From CAIVAT01 sp049317265 (GTDB lineage: Bacteria; Bacteroidota; Bacteroidia; Bacteroidales; FEN-979), in assembly GCA_049317265.1 (NCBI GenBank), contig JBMOIP010000001.1, positions 1 through 64,000 of the forward strand: DNA of 64,000 bases, read 5' to 3'. This document shows, in pieces, positions 45,532 through 54,075 of the stretch (within the stretch, counting starts at the first letter, position 1; each line of letters starts with the position of its first letter). Under the pieces are notes generated by a model, which ran no database searches, was not told the DNA's origin, and saw nothing but the letters and a program-made list of their open reading frames with translations. A program made the translations under genes and the position numbers.

Positions 45532-45540
45532 CCCCCCCCC
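45532..45540 (+). repeat. Nine-C homopolymer tract
   Basis: A run of nine C lies 47 bases upstream of the APC permease start and about 25 bases upstream of its -7-like box. Such tracts can slip; a link to expression is speculative. Confidence 0.8.
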
Positions 45541-45565
45541 TGGCCTTTCTATTCCCAAAATATTC

Positions 45566-45573
45566 TATCTTTA
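45566..45573 (+). promoter_or_regulatory. Possible -7 box TATCTTTA for APC permease gene
   Basis: TATCTTTA has one mismatch to TAnnTTTG and ends 14 bases before the GTG start at 45587, giving a very short leader. Confidence 0.35.
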
Positions 45574-45586
45574 TCGAAAAATTCCA

Positions 45587-47392
45587 GTGTCCAATCCCCA
45601 CCTTTTCCGAAAGAAATCGATCAGTCACATACTGAAAGATGCCCATGCACGGGAGGAAGAGCATTCGGGACTGAAGAAAAACCTTACGGTATTTGATCTT
45701 ACGGCACTGGGGATTGCCGCCGTAATTGGTGCCGGAATATTCAGCACCATCGGAACGGCTGCATCCAGCGGTGGTCCTGCCGTTTCGCTCCTTTTCCTTT
45801 TCACGGCCATGGCGTGTGCTTTTTCGGCCCTTTGTTACGCGCAGTTTGCTTCGCTCATACCGATCAGCGGAAGCGCTTACACATACGCATATGCCAGTTT
45901 TGGCGAACTCATCGCCTGGATCATCGGCTGGGACCTCATCATGGAGTACGCCATTGGCAACATCGCTGTTGCGATCTCATGGTCCGACTATTTTACCGGT
46001 TTTCTTGGCGGGATTGGACTGCATGTGCCTGCTTATCTTGGCATCGACTATCTCTCTGCCGCCAGGGGATATCACCAGGCTACCCTCGAGCTGATGCGCG
46101 GGGTTCCGTTGTCGGAAATGACCGGCATGGTACGGGAGGCTTACACAGCATGGCAATCAGCGCCAGTGATCGGGGGGATCCACATCATAGCAGACATTCC
46201 GGCATTTTCTATCGTGGTCTTTATCTCTGTGCTGGTATACATCGGCATTTACGAAACAAAAGTAGCCAGCAACATCATGGTGCTGCTCAAAGTTGGCATA
46301 CTCTTCCTGATCATCGCCGTCGGATCTTTTTATGTGGATCCGGAAAACTGGCATCCTTTTGCCCCCAATGGGGTGGCAGGTGTGTTAAAGGGTGTATCGG
46401 GGGTGTTTTTCGCTTACATCGGGTTTGATGCCATCTCCACCACGGCAGAAGAGTGCCGAAATCCCCGTCGGGACCTGCCCAGGGCGATCATCCTGGCTTT
46501 GATCATCACCACGGTGTTATACATCATGATAAGCCTCGTGCTGACAGGGATGGTTCACTACTCAGAACTCGGGGTGGGCGATCCGCTCGCTTTTGCGTTC
46601 GAGAAACTGCACCTCACCCGGCTTTCGGGCGTGATTGCCATCAGTGCCGTGATTGCGATGGCCAGCGTGCTCCTGGTGTTCCAGGTTGGGCAGCCACGCA
46701 TCTGGATGAGCATGAGCCGCGACGGATTGCTCCCCAGGTCGTTTTCGAAGATTCACAAACGCTATAAAACACCGTACTTTGCCACGATCATTGCGGGGAT
46801 TCTGGTGGCTGTGCCATCTTTGTTCATGAACCTGACCGAAGTCACCGACCTTACCAGTATCGGTACGCTCTTCGCCTTTATACTGGTTTCGGGGGGTGTG
46901 CTGGTGATACAGGCAGGCTGGAAAAAAGTTGACATCCCAAAGAGTGAGAAAGGGTTCCAGGTGCCCTACTTCAACAGCCGCTATTTTTTGCCCGCCATCT
47001 GGCTGACGGTTTTCGGGTTGCTGTTTTACTGGAACCACGCCGAAATTAACACGTTCCTGGCCGAAATTGCCGATTCATCGCACTTACATGGCCTCATTTC
47101 CGGCATACCCAGCTTGATTATCCACGATTTCCCAATCCTGCTGTTTGTTATCGGAGCCGTGGTACTTACCTGGTATGGAATCCGGAAACAACTATCACTG
47201 ATCCCCGTGCTTGGGTTGCTCACCAATTTGTACCTGATGGCGCAGCTCGGTGTCACGAACTGGATGAGGTTCCTGGTGTGGCTGGCGATCGGACTGGTAA
47301 TCTATTTCAGTTACGGGAGGAGGCATAGTAAGTTGCAGGTGGACGAGAGGACAAGCGGACGGGCGGACGGGCGGACGGGCGGACGACCATAA
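45587..47392 (+). CDS. APC-superfamily amino acid permease
   Basis: The 601-residue inner-membrane protein has the APC/cationic-amino-acid-transporter pattern: NLTVFDLTALGIAAVIGAGIF at the first membrane segment (partial quote), the FAYIGFDAISTTAEE motif in segment 6, and about 12-14 membrane segments in all. Start is a GTG at 45587, chosen because it begins MSNPHLFRKKSISH, as in related permeases. It imports amino acids by cation symport or exchange. The last ~17 residues (from VDERTSG) are encoded by an 8-bp tandem repeat that runs through the stop region, so the C terminus is probably an accidental extension. Confidence 0.9.
   Translation: MSNPHLFRKKSISHILKDAHAREEEHSGLKKNLTVFDLTALGIAAVIGAGIFSTIGTAASSGGPAVSLLFLFTAMACAFSALCYAQFASLIPISGSAYTYAYASFGELIAWIIGWDLIMEYAIGNIAVAISWSDYFTGFLGGIGLHVPAYLGIDYLSAARGYHQATLELMRGVPLSEMTGMVREAYTAWQSAPVIGGIHIIADIPAFSIVVFISVLVYIGIYETKVASNIMVLLKVGILFLIIAVGSFYVDPENWHPFAPNGVAGVLKGVSGVFFAYIGFDAISTTAEECRNPRRDLPRAIILALIITTVLYIMISLVLTGMVHYSELGVGDPLAFAFEKLHLTRLSGVIAISAVIAMASVLLVFQVGQPRIWMSMSRDGLLPRSFSKIHKRYKTPYFATIIAGILVAVPSLFMNLTEVTDLTSIGTLFAFILVSGGVLVIQAGWKKVDIPKSEKGFQVPYFNSRYFLPAIWLTVFGLLFYWNHAEINTFLAEIADSSHLHGLISGIPSLIIHDFPILLFVIGAVVLTWYGIRKQLSLIPVLGLLTNLYLMAQLGVTNWMRFLVWLAIGLVIYFSYGRRHSKLQVDERTSGRADGRTGGRP
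47341..47388 (+). repeat. GGACGGGC octamer tandem repeat (6 units), inside permease 3' end
   Basis: Six 8-mers in a row: GGACGAGA, GGACAAGC, three GGACGGGC, GGACGACC. The array is translated as the C-terminal tail of the APC permease and ends at its TAA stop. Related arrays lie at 48194-48233, 63548-63611 and 63966-64000. Confidence 0.92.
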
Positions 47393-47410
47393 ACTTTGAG
47401 GTTTTCAACT

Positions 47411-48196
47411 ATGGGGGTTACGGAGATTGTCGTTATTGTTTTAGCCGGGGTAGTTGTTGGGTTTATCAACACCTTGTCGGGCGGGGGATCGGTGATCAGC
47501 CTCTCGTTATTGCTGATACTTGGTTTGCCTGCCAGCGTTGCCAATGGCACCAACAGGATCAGCATATTTTTCCAGACCCTCTCTTCCGTTGGTAGTTTCA
47601 CCCGGCAGAAGATGTTCAACAACCTCCGCCCGGTCTGGCTTGCCATTCCGGCTACCATCGGCGCCATCCTTGGGGCCTATCTTGCGGTGGACGTAAATAC
47701 CCGGGTCATAGAGATTGCGATGATGGTTGCCATGGTGGTAATGGTCTTTTTTCTCTTCTACAAACCCGACCGGTGGCTTAAGGAGAAACCGGAAATGTTA
47801 TCTGAACCGCTGAAATGGTGGCAGTTCTGCATCTTTTTTGTTGTGGGATTTTATGGCGGTTTTATCCAGGTAGGAGTGGGGTATTTCCTTTTAATGGCGC
47901 TGGTCCTCGGTATCGGGTATGACCTTGTGAAAGCCAACGCGGTAAAGAATCTCATCGTCTTTTTTTATGCTATCTTTGCCTTGCTGGTTTTTATCATCGA
48001 TGGCAAGGTCAATTATCTCTACGGGATCATCCTCTCTGCCGGAAGCATGATCGGCGCCCTGATCGCATCGCACCTGGCAGTCAAGAAAGGATCGGGATTT
48101 ATCAGGGGGGTCATTTTATTGTCGGTGGTGCTGACAGCCTTGCAACTAACAGGTTTGGTTAATTTTACGGAGTTGTTGAGGGAGGTGTTGAGGTGA
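47411..48196 (+). CDS. TauE/SafE (TSUP) family membrane exporter
   Basis: The 261-residue protein is an eight-segment membrane protein of the TSUP family (sulfite exporter TauE/SafE). Family marks are VGFINTLSGGGSVISL near the N terminus and the second-half repeat GFYGGFIQVGVGYFLL with KANAVKNLIVF. Members move sulfonate, sulfite or other organic anions; the substrate is not decided. Start: ATG at 47411 instead of the TTG at 47396. The gene is bracketed by direct octamer arrays, and its TGA stop lies inside the first unit of the downstream array. It follows the APC permease by 18 bases. Confidence 0.88.
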   Translation: MGVTEIVVIVLAGVVVGFINTLSGGGSVISLSLLLILGLPASVANGTNRISIFFQTLSSVGSFTRQKMFNNLRPVWLAIPATIGAILGAYLAVDVNTRVIEIAMMVAMVVMVFFLFYKPDRWLKEKPEMLSEPLKWWQFCIFFVVGFYGGFIQVGVGYFLLMALVLGIGYDLVKANAVKNLIVFFYAIFALLVFIIDGKVNYLYGIILSAGSMIGALIASHLAVKKGSGFIRGVILLSVVLTALQLTGLVNFTELLREVLR

Positions 48197-48233
48197 CGGG
48201 CGGACAAGCGGACGGGCGGACAGGCGGACGGGG
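48194..48233 (+). repeat. GGACRRGC octamer tandem repeat (5 units) starting at the TSUP stop
   Basis: Units TGACGGGC, GGACAAGC, GGACGGGC, GGACAGGC, GGACGGGG. The TGA of the first unit is the stop codon of the TSUP gene. Orientation relative to the upstream gene equals that at 47341 and at rbfA. Confidence 0.92.
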
Positions 48234-48279
48234 GATTGGCAGACGACATGGTAAACAGGTAATATATAGAATGGTAGTT

Positions 48280-49359
48280 ATGAAAAGAGTTATGAAGAAT
48301 TTTAAGATGTCAGACGGGCAACTTAGGGTAGTTGCCGGGATGTTATTGATGGTCGTTTTTTTCTCGCTGCAGGTGAAAGCGCAGGAGAGTGCAATTTCAA
48401 TATCGGTGCCGCAGGGCAAGACAGATGTTTCCGGCCGGAATTGGGCGCTTGTTGTCCATGGCGGAGCGGGTGGTCCTGCCCGCGGGACCATGTCGGAGAC
48501 TGCAGAAAAGGCTTACCTGGATAAGTTGGAAGAGGCGCTTCGGCTGGGTTCCAAAATACTTGAGGGTGGAGGAAGAAGCGTGGATGCTGTTGAAGCCGTG
48601 GTGAAATTTTTGGAAGATTGTCCCCTTTTCAATGCAGGGAGAGGAGCTGTTCTCAACGAAAAGGGCAGGGTGGAGCTTGATGCCGCTATCATGGATGGTT
48701 CTACAGGGATGGCAGGCGCCGTTGCTTGTGTTTCTAACATTAAAAACCCTGTATCAGCCGCCAGGCTTGTGATGGATAAAACTAAACATGTCATGCTGGT
48801 TGGGAAAGGTGCCGAGGTTTTTGCCGGTAAAATGGGACTGAAACCGGTCGACTCCACATGGTTTATAACGCCTGAACGACTCGACGCATGGAAAAAATGG
48901 AAGAGCGATGCCCCTTCAAGAGACAAGGAGAAGCAGGGTGAACTCGAAAAACACGGAACCGTTGGGGCCGTTGCCCTCGATATGAAAGGTAACCTGGCAG
49001 CAGCTACCTCAACCGGTGGGCTTTTAGGCAAAATGACCGGAAGGGTTGGCGATTCCCCGGTCATAGGAGCGGGAACCTATGCGAACAATAACACCTGTGC
49101 GGTTTCCGCCACCGGGCAGGGGGAGTTCTTCATGCGGAATGTGGTGGCCTATGATCTTGCTGCCATGATGGAATATCGCAATGCATCCATCGAAGAGGCC
49201 GGAAACCTCCTGATCATGAAAAAACTGGAAAATCAAAAGGCATCGGGTGGATTGATCGCCGTTGACAAAAACGGCAACATAACCATGCCCTTCAACACCA
49301 ATTTGATGTTCAGGGGTTATATGAAATCAACCGGCGAACGCGAAGTCGCCATTTATTAA
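48280..49359 (+). CDS. iaaA: Isoaspartyl peptidase/L-asparaginase (Ntn-hydrolase, plant type)
   Basis: The 359-residue precursor belongs to the Ntn-hydrolase asparaginase 2 family. It has the N-terminal WALVVHGGAGGPARGTM motif, FNAGRGAVLNEKG and the autoprocessing site GTVGAVALD, where the Thr becomes the N-terminal nucleophile of the beta subunit (around residue 229), followed by STGGLLGKM and GRVGDSPVIGAGTYAN. It cleaves beta-aspartyl dipeptides and L-asparagine. A signal-peptide-like N terminus (GMLLMVVFFSLQVKAQ) indicates periplasmic export. Several ATGs are possible (48271, 48280, 48292, 48307); I chose 48280. The upstream extension to 48193 is repeat-derived. It is a second enzyme in the window that could split beta-Asp-Arg. 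Confidence 0.9.
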   Translation: MKRVMKNFKMSDGQLRVVAGMLLMVVFFSLQVKAQESAISISVPQGKTDVSGRNWALVVHGGAGGPARGTMSETAEKAYLDKLEEALRLGSKILEGGGRSVDAVEAVVKFLEDCPLFNAGRGAVLNEKGRVELDAAIMDGSTGMAGAVACVSNIKNPVSAARLVMDKTKHVMLVGKGAEVFAGKMGLKPVDSTWFITPERLDAWKKWKSDAPSRDKEKQGELEKHGTVGAVALDMKGNLAAATSTGGLLGKMTGRVGDSPVIGAGTYANNNTCAVSATGQGEFFMRNVVAYDLAAMMEYRNASIEEAGNLLIMKKLENQKASGGLIAVDKNGNITMPFNTNLMFRGYMKSTGEREVAIY

Positions 49360-49366
49360 GTTGCAC

Positions 49367-49858
49367 TTACTGTTTTTCGTACTGCTGGATTTCGTCGTGA
49401 ACATACACGAGGACAACCCCGGCCTGTGAGAACATCTCTTCCGACTCTTTTCCGTCGTGGTACTTTCGCTCGCAAACCACCCGTTCGATGCCGCAGTTGA
49501 TGATCAGCATCGCACAGGTACGGCAGGGCGTCATCCGGCAATAGAGGGTTGCTTTTTCCAGTGGAATTCCCAACCGGGCAGCCTGGCAGATGGCGTTTTG
49601 TTCGGCGTGAACCGTTCTCATGCAGTGCTGGGTGATGCGCTCATCTTCATGCAACACCTTTTTCATCAGGTGCCCTACCTCGTCGCAATGCGGCAGCCCG
49701 CGAGGGGAACCTACATAGCCTGTTACGAGGATCTGCCGGTCACGGGCGATCACGCATCCGCTGCGTCCGCGGTCGCAGGTTGCACGCTCCGACACGGTAT
49801 GCGCAATCTGCATAAAGTACTCATCCCATGAGGGACGGATATAAGGGGTTGTTTCCAT
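49367..49858 (-). CDS. Deoxycytidylate (dCMP) deaminase family
   Basis: The 163-residue protein is a zinc cytidine-deaminase-fold enzyme with the HAEQNA motif (His84, Glu86) and the PCRTC motif (Cys112, Cys115), plus the additional GGSPRGLPHCDE-like loop typical of dCMP deaminases (ComE-type). It converts dCMP to dUMP for thymidylate synthesis. Length fits the family. It converges on the asparaginase gene and diverges from the M6 protease gene, with promoter boxes between. Confidence 0.92.
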   Translation of the reverse strand: METTPYIRPSWDEYFMQIAHTVSERATCDRGRSGCVIARDRQILVTGYVGSPRGLPHCDEVGHLMKKVLHEDERITQHCMRTVHAEQNAICQAARLGIPLEKATLYCRMTPCRTCAMLIINCGIERVVCERKYHDGKESEEMFSQAGVVLVYVHDEIQQYEKQ

Positions 49859-49904
49859 GGTCTTTTACATTAACATGGTAAAGGTACTAAATCATTAAAT
49901 AATA

Positions 49905-49912
49905 TACCTTTG
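49905..49912 (+). promoter_or_regulatory. -7 box TACCTTTG for M6 protease gene
   Basis: Exact TAnnTTTG match, 21 bases before the ATG at 49934. On the opposite strand a near match (TACCTTTA, 49879-49886) faces the dCMP deaminase gene. Confidence 0.6.
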
Positions 49913-49933
49913 TAATCCATTAAACGCTACACT

Positions 49934-52789
49934 ATGAAACTGAAATCCGCTCTTTTATTAATCGTGTTGATATTCAACGTTTTTATTGCAGGGGCAGCCA
50001 ACTTCAGGTTCTTGTCCTATACCGTGAAACAACCTGATGGGAACACGCTTAATTGTTTTGTGTCGGGAGACGAGTACTTTAACTGGCTGCACGACAAGGA
50101 CGGGTATACCATCATCCAGGCAAGTGACGGATATTTCTATTATGGCATCACCAGCGGAGATGAGGTGGTTCCCACAGGCTGGATAGCAGGGAGCACTGAC
50201 CCGTCGCGGGTTGGTTTGGCAAAATGGGCAAAGATATCCCTTGCGAAATACAATGAACGAAAGGCGTTTTATGAAGAAAAAACGGATCATTCGGTAAAAG
50301 CCCCGCACACAGGAATCATGAACAATGTGGCCATCTATATCCGGTTTAATGATGATGTTGAATTTGCCACCACACGGCAGGTGTATGACAATAAATTCAA
50401 CTTTCCAACCGGGAATTCACTGAAAGCCTTTTATAATGAGGTCTCTTATACCACATTTACCATCAGCACGTCACACTATCCTGAATGTGCATTGACCACC
50501 AATTTATCGTACCAGGACACCCATAACCGCAACTACTTCGAACCCTATAATGCAACCACCAATCCCGGAGGTTACAATGGCAACTCAGAGCGGACGGAGA
50601 GAGAACATACGCTGCTGGCTGATGCCGTAACCTGGATCAACGCCAATTCACCTGTCCCGGCCGGATTGAATATCGATGGCGACAATGATGGCAGGGTTGA
50701 CAATGTCTGTTTCATCATCCGTGGTGGAAACGGCGCGTGGGCGGAGCTGCTCTGGGCCCATCGCTGGTCGCTCTTTTCCTATGATGTGAAAATTAACGGG
50801 AAACGGGTCTATGACTATACCTTCCAGCCTGAATCGCAGGTGGATGTCACCACCTTGTGCCATGAGATGTTCCACGCGCTCGGATCACCGGATTTGTATC
50901 ACTATTCCAGCGATGGGCTCGAGCCTGTCGGTTCGTGGGATTTAATGGAGAGTGGCAGCGCCCACATGGGAGCCTATATGAAGTGGAAGTATACGGAGAA
51001 TTCATGGATTCCCACGATCCCGGCCATCACCGTATCGGGAACCTATACTTTGCATCCGCTGACCTCCTCTGAAAACAACTGCTACAGGATCGCTTCCCCC
51101 ACCTCTGCCGACCAGTTTTTCGTTGTGGAGTACCGGAAAAAATCAGGTATTTTTGAAGGCTCCCTTCCCGGTTCCGGATTGCTGGTATACCGGATCGATC
51201 CCTCCCTGGGAGGAAATGCAAGCGGTCCGCCCGATGAGGTTTATATCTACCGGCCAGGGGGAACACCCACTGTGAACGGAACCTCCACCAACGCCTATTT
51301 TTCTGCCGGAACCCACCGTACCAAAATAAACGACCATACAAACCCCTCCTCGTTCCTCCAGGATGGCTCACCCGGTGGACTGGATATCTCCAATGTTACG
51401 GAAGCAGATTCAACCATCTCCTTTACGGTCAATGTGATAGACCTGAATGATCCTGCCTTTTTTCAAGCCAACGCCACGAGCATCTCCAACATCATGCTGA
51501 ATTTCAGCATCAACCCGGCAGGGAGTGGCGTGGTGATTGCTTTTGACACGGTAAATCAGTTTGGTACACCCGTCAATGGCCTTGCCTATGCGCCGGGTGA
51601 AGCGATAACAGGGGGAGGGCATGTAATCTATAACGGGCACGATACTATCTTCAACCACTCCGGTCTGCTGGCCAACAAAAAATATTATTACAAAGCGTGG
51701 TCAGTTCTGCCGGGAATTTCCTACTCTACCGGGCTGCTTCGCAGTGCTGTTACCCTTTGTGGCAGTATTACTTCGCTGCCGTTTACCGAGGGTTTTGAAA
51801 ACACTTCCGACAGGCCCGGTTGCTGGTTTGAAACCAATACAGATCCTGCCTGGCAATTTACTGCCGGCAACGGACTGGGAAGTCCATACGGGTATCCTGC
51901 TGCAGCACATTCAGGTACCCGCAACGCCTGTTTTGTGGATGCAACCATTGCTCCCGATCTTAACACCCTGGTCACTCCCGTCATCGATTTGTCGGGCTAT
52001 ACCGATGTTCAGCTTAAATTTTGGTTGTTTATGCAAAAATGGGGATCAAGGCAGGACGAACTCATGGTCTATTATCGCACCAACCCTGGTTTGCCATGGG
52101 TTTTGCTGAAAAGTTACACGCAGTCGATCAATGCCTGGACGGAGCAGACGATCCCGTTACCTTCAGGATCTGGCGAGATCCAGGTTGGTTTTTCCGGGAA
52201 TGCCAGGTGGGCGCTTGGAATTTGCATTGATGATATTGAGATTTCCGGTACACCAGCGGCCTCGCTCTCCATCTCCCCGGGAAACCGTGTAGTTGCCAGT
52301 GAACAGGGCACCACCACTTTTACAGTGGTATGTCCCCTGGGCTGGGAGGCGGTCACTGACAGTCCTTCGTGGTGCAATGTTACACCTTCAGGTACCGGCA
52401 ATGGTTCGATTACGGCAACCATTACCGAGAACCTGCTCTACAGCAAACGGATTGCCACCATTACCGTTTCGGTGGCCGGCATTCCATCTCAAACAGTAAC
52501 GGTAACCCAGGATGCATCCAACATTTCGGTCGGGGAGATATCTTCGGAAGGAATCAGGATATACCCGAACCCTGCAAGACACTATTGTAAAATTGTTGAT
52601 GACCAGGGGAAAAACCATATTACGCTGGTCACCTTGATCGATAACCTTGGAAGAACCGTTCTATCGGAGAAGAAATCGGGAGAAGCGGCATTCAATATAG
52701 AACTGTCATCCCTTGATCCGGGTGCCTATACCATCAAACTGAAGGGAGAAAAGGGTGTGGCCATCAGAAAACTGACCATTATCAGATAA
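49934..52789 (+). CDS. M6-family metalloprotease with BACON and T9SS domains
   Basis: The 951-residue secreted protein has a signal peptide (to GAAN, ~22), an M6 (immune inhibitor A-type) peptidase domain with the zinc site CHEMFHALGSPDLYHY (His310) and the Met-turn region WDLMESG, a beta-sandwich segment of MAM/jelly-roll type (~620-770), a BACON domain (~775-865, VCPLGWEAVTDSPSWCNVTP) and a T9SS sorting domain (~875-951). M6 proteases degrade extracellular proteins. BACON domains are carbohydrate- or mucin-binding in other Bacteroidota. It has its own promoter and slightly overlaps the convergent kinase gene at the 3' end. Confidence 0.92.
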   Translation: MKLKSALLLIVLIFNVFIAGAANFRFLSYTVKQPDGNTLNCFVSGDEYFNWLHDKDGYTIIQASDGYFYYGITSGDEVVPTGWIAGSTDPSRVGLAKWAKISLAKYNERKAFYEEKTDHSVKAPHTGIMNNVAIYIRFNDDVEFATTRQVYDNKFNFPTGNSLKAFYNEVSYTTFTISTSHYPECALTTNLSYQDTHNRNYFEPYNATTNPGGYNGNSERTEREHTLLADAVTWINANSPVPAGLNIDGDNDGRVDNVCFIIRGGNGAWAELLWAHRWSLFSYDVKINGKRVYDYTFQPESQVDVTTLCHEMFHALGSPDLYHYSSDGLEPVGSWDLMESGSAHMGAYMKWKYTENSWIPTIPAITVSGTYTLHPLTSSENNCYRIASPTSADQFFVVEYRKKSGIFEGSLPGSGLLVYRIDPSLGGNASGPPDEVYIYRPGGTPTVNGTSTNAYFSAGTHRTKINDHTNPSSFLQDGSPGGLDISNVTEADSTISFTVNVIDLNDPAFFQANATSISNIMLNFSINPAGSGVVIAFDTVNQFGTPVNGLAYAPGEAITGGGHVIYNGHDTIFNHSGLLANKKYYYKAWSVLPGISYSTGLLRSAVTLCGSITSLPFTEGFENTSDRPGCWFETNTDPAWQFTAGNGLGSPYGYPAAAHSGTRNACFVDATIAPDLNTLVTPVIDLSGYTDVQLKFWLFMQKWGSRQDELMVYYRTNPGLPWVLLKSYTQSINAWTEQTIPLPSGSGEIQVGFSGNARWALGICIDDIEISGTPAASLSISPGNRVVASEQGTTTFTVVCPLGWEAVTDSPSWCNVTPSGTGNGSITATITENLLYSKRIATITVSVAGIPSQTVTVTQDASNISVGEISSEGIRIYPNPARHYCKIVDDQGKNHITLVTLIDNLGRTVLSEKKSGEAAFNIELSSLDPGAYTIKLKGEKGVAIRKLTIIR

Positions 52790-53336
52790 GTTCTTCAAGG
52801 ACTTTTTCAACGGCACGGTAAAGTTCCTCTTTCGATCCATCGTTATTGAATACAAAATCTGCCTGCCGGATACAGGCTTTCAGGTTTTGTTTGTTCGGGT
52901 CGGTGGCATTCATTTCGCGGGCCTCATTTTCAAGGAAGGTAATATAGGAAATATGGTCGGTTTCGGATGACCGTTCTACAATCCTTTGATATCGGGTGCC
53001 AGCTGCCGCATCCACGGCAAACAACGAGAAGCCTCCCTTTTTCCGCAGGGATTCGATCTCGCCCGGTGTGCGGATGCTTTCGATAATGCAGTTTTTCCCG
53101 ATCAGTGCCGCTTCCGAATACAACTGGTCGGTTACGTATGACGGGCCATATTTGCTGCGCAGTTCATTGGCTACGACGACCATGCTGTCACGGTTCCCGG
53201 GCATCCCTCTCCGGTTGATCTCTTTGAGCAGCAACGACCGGACAGAATAGTGGGTAAACCCCTTTTTTTCGACAAGATACTCCACCACCGTGCCTTTGCC
53301 GGCTCCCAGGGTGCCTGTTATTCCGATTATCAGCAT
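52782..53336 (-). CDS. P-loop nucleotide kinase-like protein
   Basis: The 184-residue cytoplasmic protein has a Walker A motif GTLGAGKGT (8-16) at the extreme N terminus, an adenylate/deoxynucleotide-kinase-like core (IIESIRTPGEIESL) and a LID-like segment near 118-140. It resembles dephospho-CoA kinase or archaeal-type AAA nucleotide kinases often placed near dCMP deaminase, and the dCMP deaminase lies 3 kb away. A dNMP kinase is a reasonable guess, but no family-deciding residue is visible. It lies 4 bases after the LOG-family gene on the same strand. Confidence 0.75.
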   Translation of the reverse strand: MLIIGITGTLGAGKGTVVEYLVEKKGFTHYSVRSLLLKEINRRGMPGNRDSMVVVANELRSKYGPSYVTDQLYSEAALIGKNCIIESIRTPGEIESLRKKGGFSLFAVDAAAGTRYQRIVERSSETDHISYITFLENEAREMNATDPNKQNLKACIRQADFVFNNDGSKEELYRAVEKVLEELI

Positions 53337-53340
53337 GATA

Positions 53341-53934
53341 TCAGATTTTGCCCATTTTCAGGCGTTCGATCCATTTTTCTGCGGTGACAGGCTGGAAAGT
53401 TTCAAGGCGCCGGATGACCTCCCGAAAATCAACCCCTGTAATCACCAGTCCACGGTGCTCGGGACGAAGGAACCTCTCCGTCACCGCGTGATCCAGCAGT
53501 TTCAGCAACGGGTCGAAATACCCGTCGATATTGAGCAAACCGATCGGCTTGTTAACAATCCCCAGCTGGTTCCAGGTAAGCACCTCAAACAGTTCATCCA
53601 GGGTTCCGAATGCCCCGGGAAGGGTAATGAATGCATCACAAAGATCGGCCATTTTCGCTTTTCGCTCCTGCATCCCTTCAACGATATACATTTCGGTAAG
53701 GCCGGCATGGGCAACTTCACGGTCGACCAGTGATTTTGGCATCACACCGATTGCTTTTCCGCCACCGGCCAGCATCGTATCCGCCAGTACCCCCATCAAC
53801 CCGATGTTTGCACCGCCATAGACAAGCGTGATGTTTTCGGCGAGGAGATATTCGGCAAGTTTAGCGGCCTGTTCGGCATACAACGGCTGCCTGCCCATGC
53901 TCGACCCGCAGAAAACACAAAGCGCTTTAATCAT
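53341..53934 (-). CDS. LOG-family protein (TIGR00730, nucleotide 5'-monophosphate phosphoribohydrolase-like)
   Basis: The 197-residue Rossmann-fold protein has the YGGANIGLMG and LPGAFGTLDELFEVL motifs of the LOG family, where the usual PGGxGTxxE reads PGAFGTLDE (106-114), i.e. one Gly changed to Ala. Family members split nucleoside 5'-monophosphates such as AMP or cytokinin ribotides. A housekeeping nucleotide role is likely. It has an exact promoter box 33 bases upstream and probably co-transcribes with the kinase gene. Confidence 0.9.
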   Translation of the reverse strand: MIKALCVFCGSSMGRQPLYAEQAAKLAEYLLAENITLVYGGANIGLMGVLADTMLAGGGKAIGVMPKSLVDREVAHAGLTEMYIVEGMQERKAKMADLCDAFITLPGAFGTLDELFEVLTWNQLGIVNKPIGLLNIDGYFDPLLKLLDHAVTERFLRPEHRGLVITGVDFREVIRRLETFQPVTAEKWIERLKMGKI

Positions 53935-53966
53935 ATATTTAGTAGTTTTGTCGGTAAATCGTGGGC

Positions 53967-53974
53967 CAAAGGTA
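53967..53974 (-). promoter_or_regulatory. -7 box TACCTTTG
   Basis: Reads TACCTTTG on the minus strand, exact consensus, 33 bases upstream of the LOG-family gene start. Confidence 0.55.
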
Positions 53975-54075
53975 ACAAGAATTGATTATAATATTTTCAC
54001 AGAGAACCGCAGAGTTTTCAATGAGAATCACAGAGAGTAATTTTATAGAAATAGTTGATGTAAATAATCTGTATT

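Noticed and set aside
45814..46428. 204-codon open frame on the plus strand
   Set aside because: Out-of-frame shadow of the APC permease, low hydrophobicity and no family marks.
47341..48233. Possible CRISPR array from regular repeats
   Set aside because: Units are contiguous 8-mers without spacers, and no cas genes are present.
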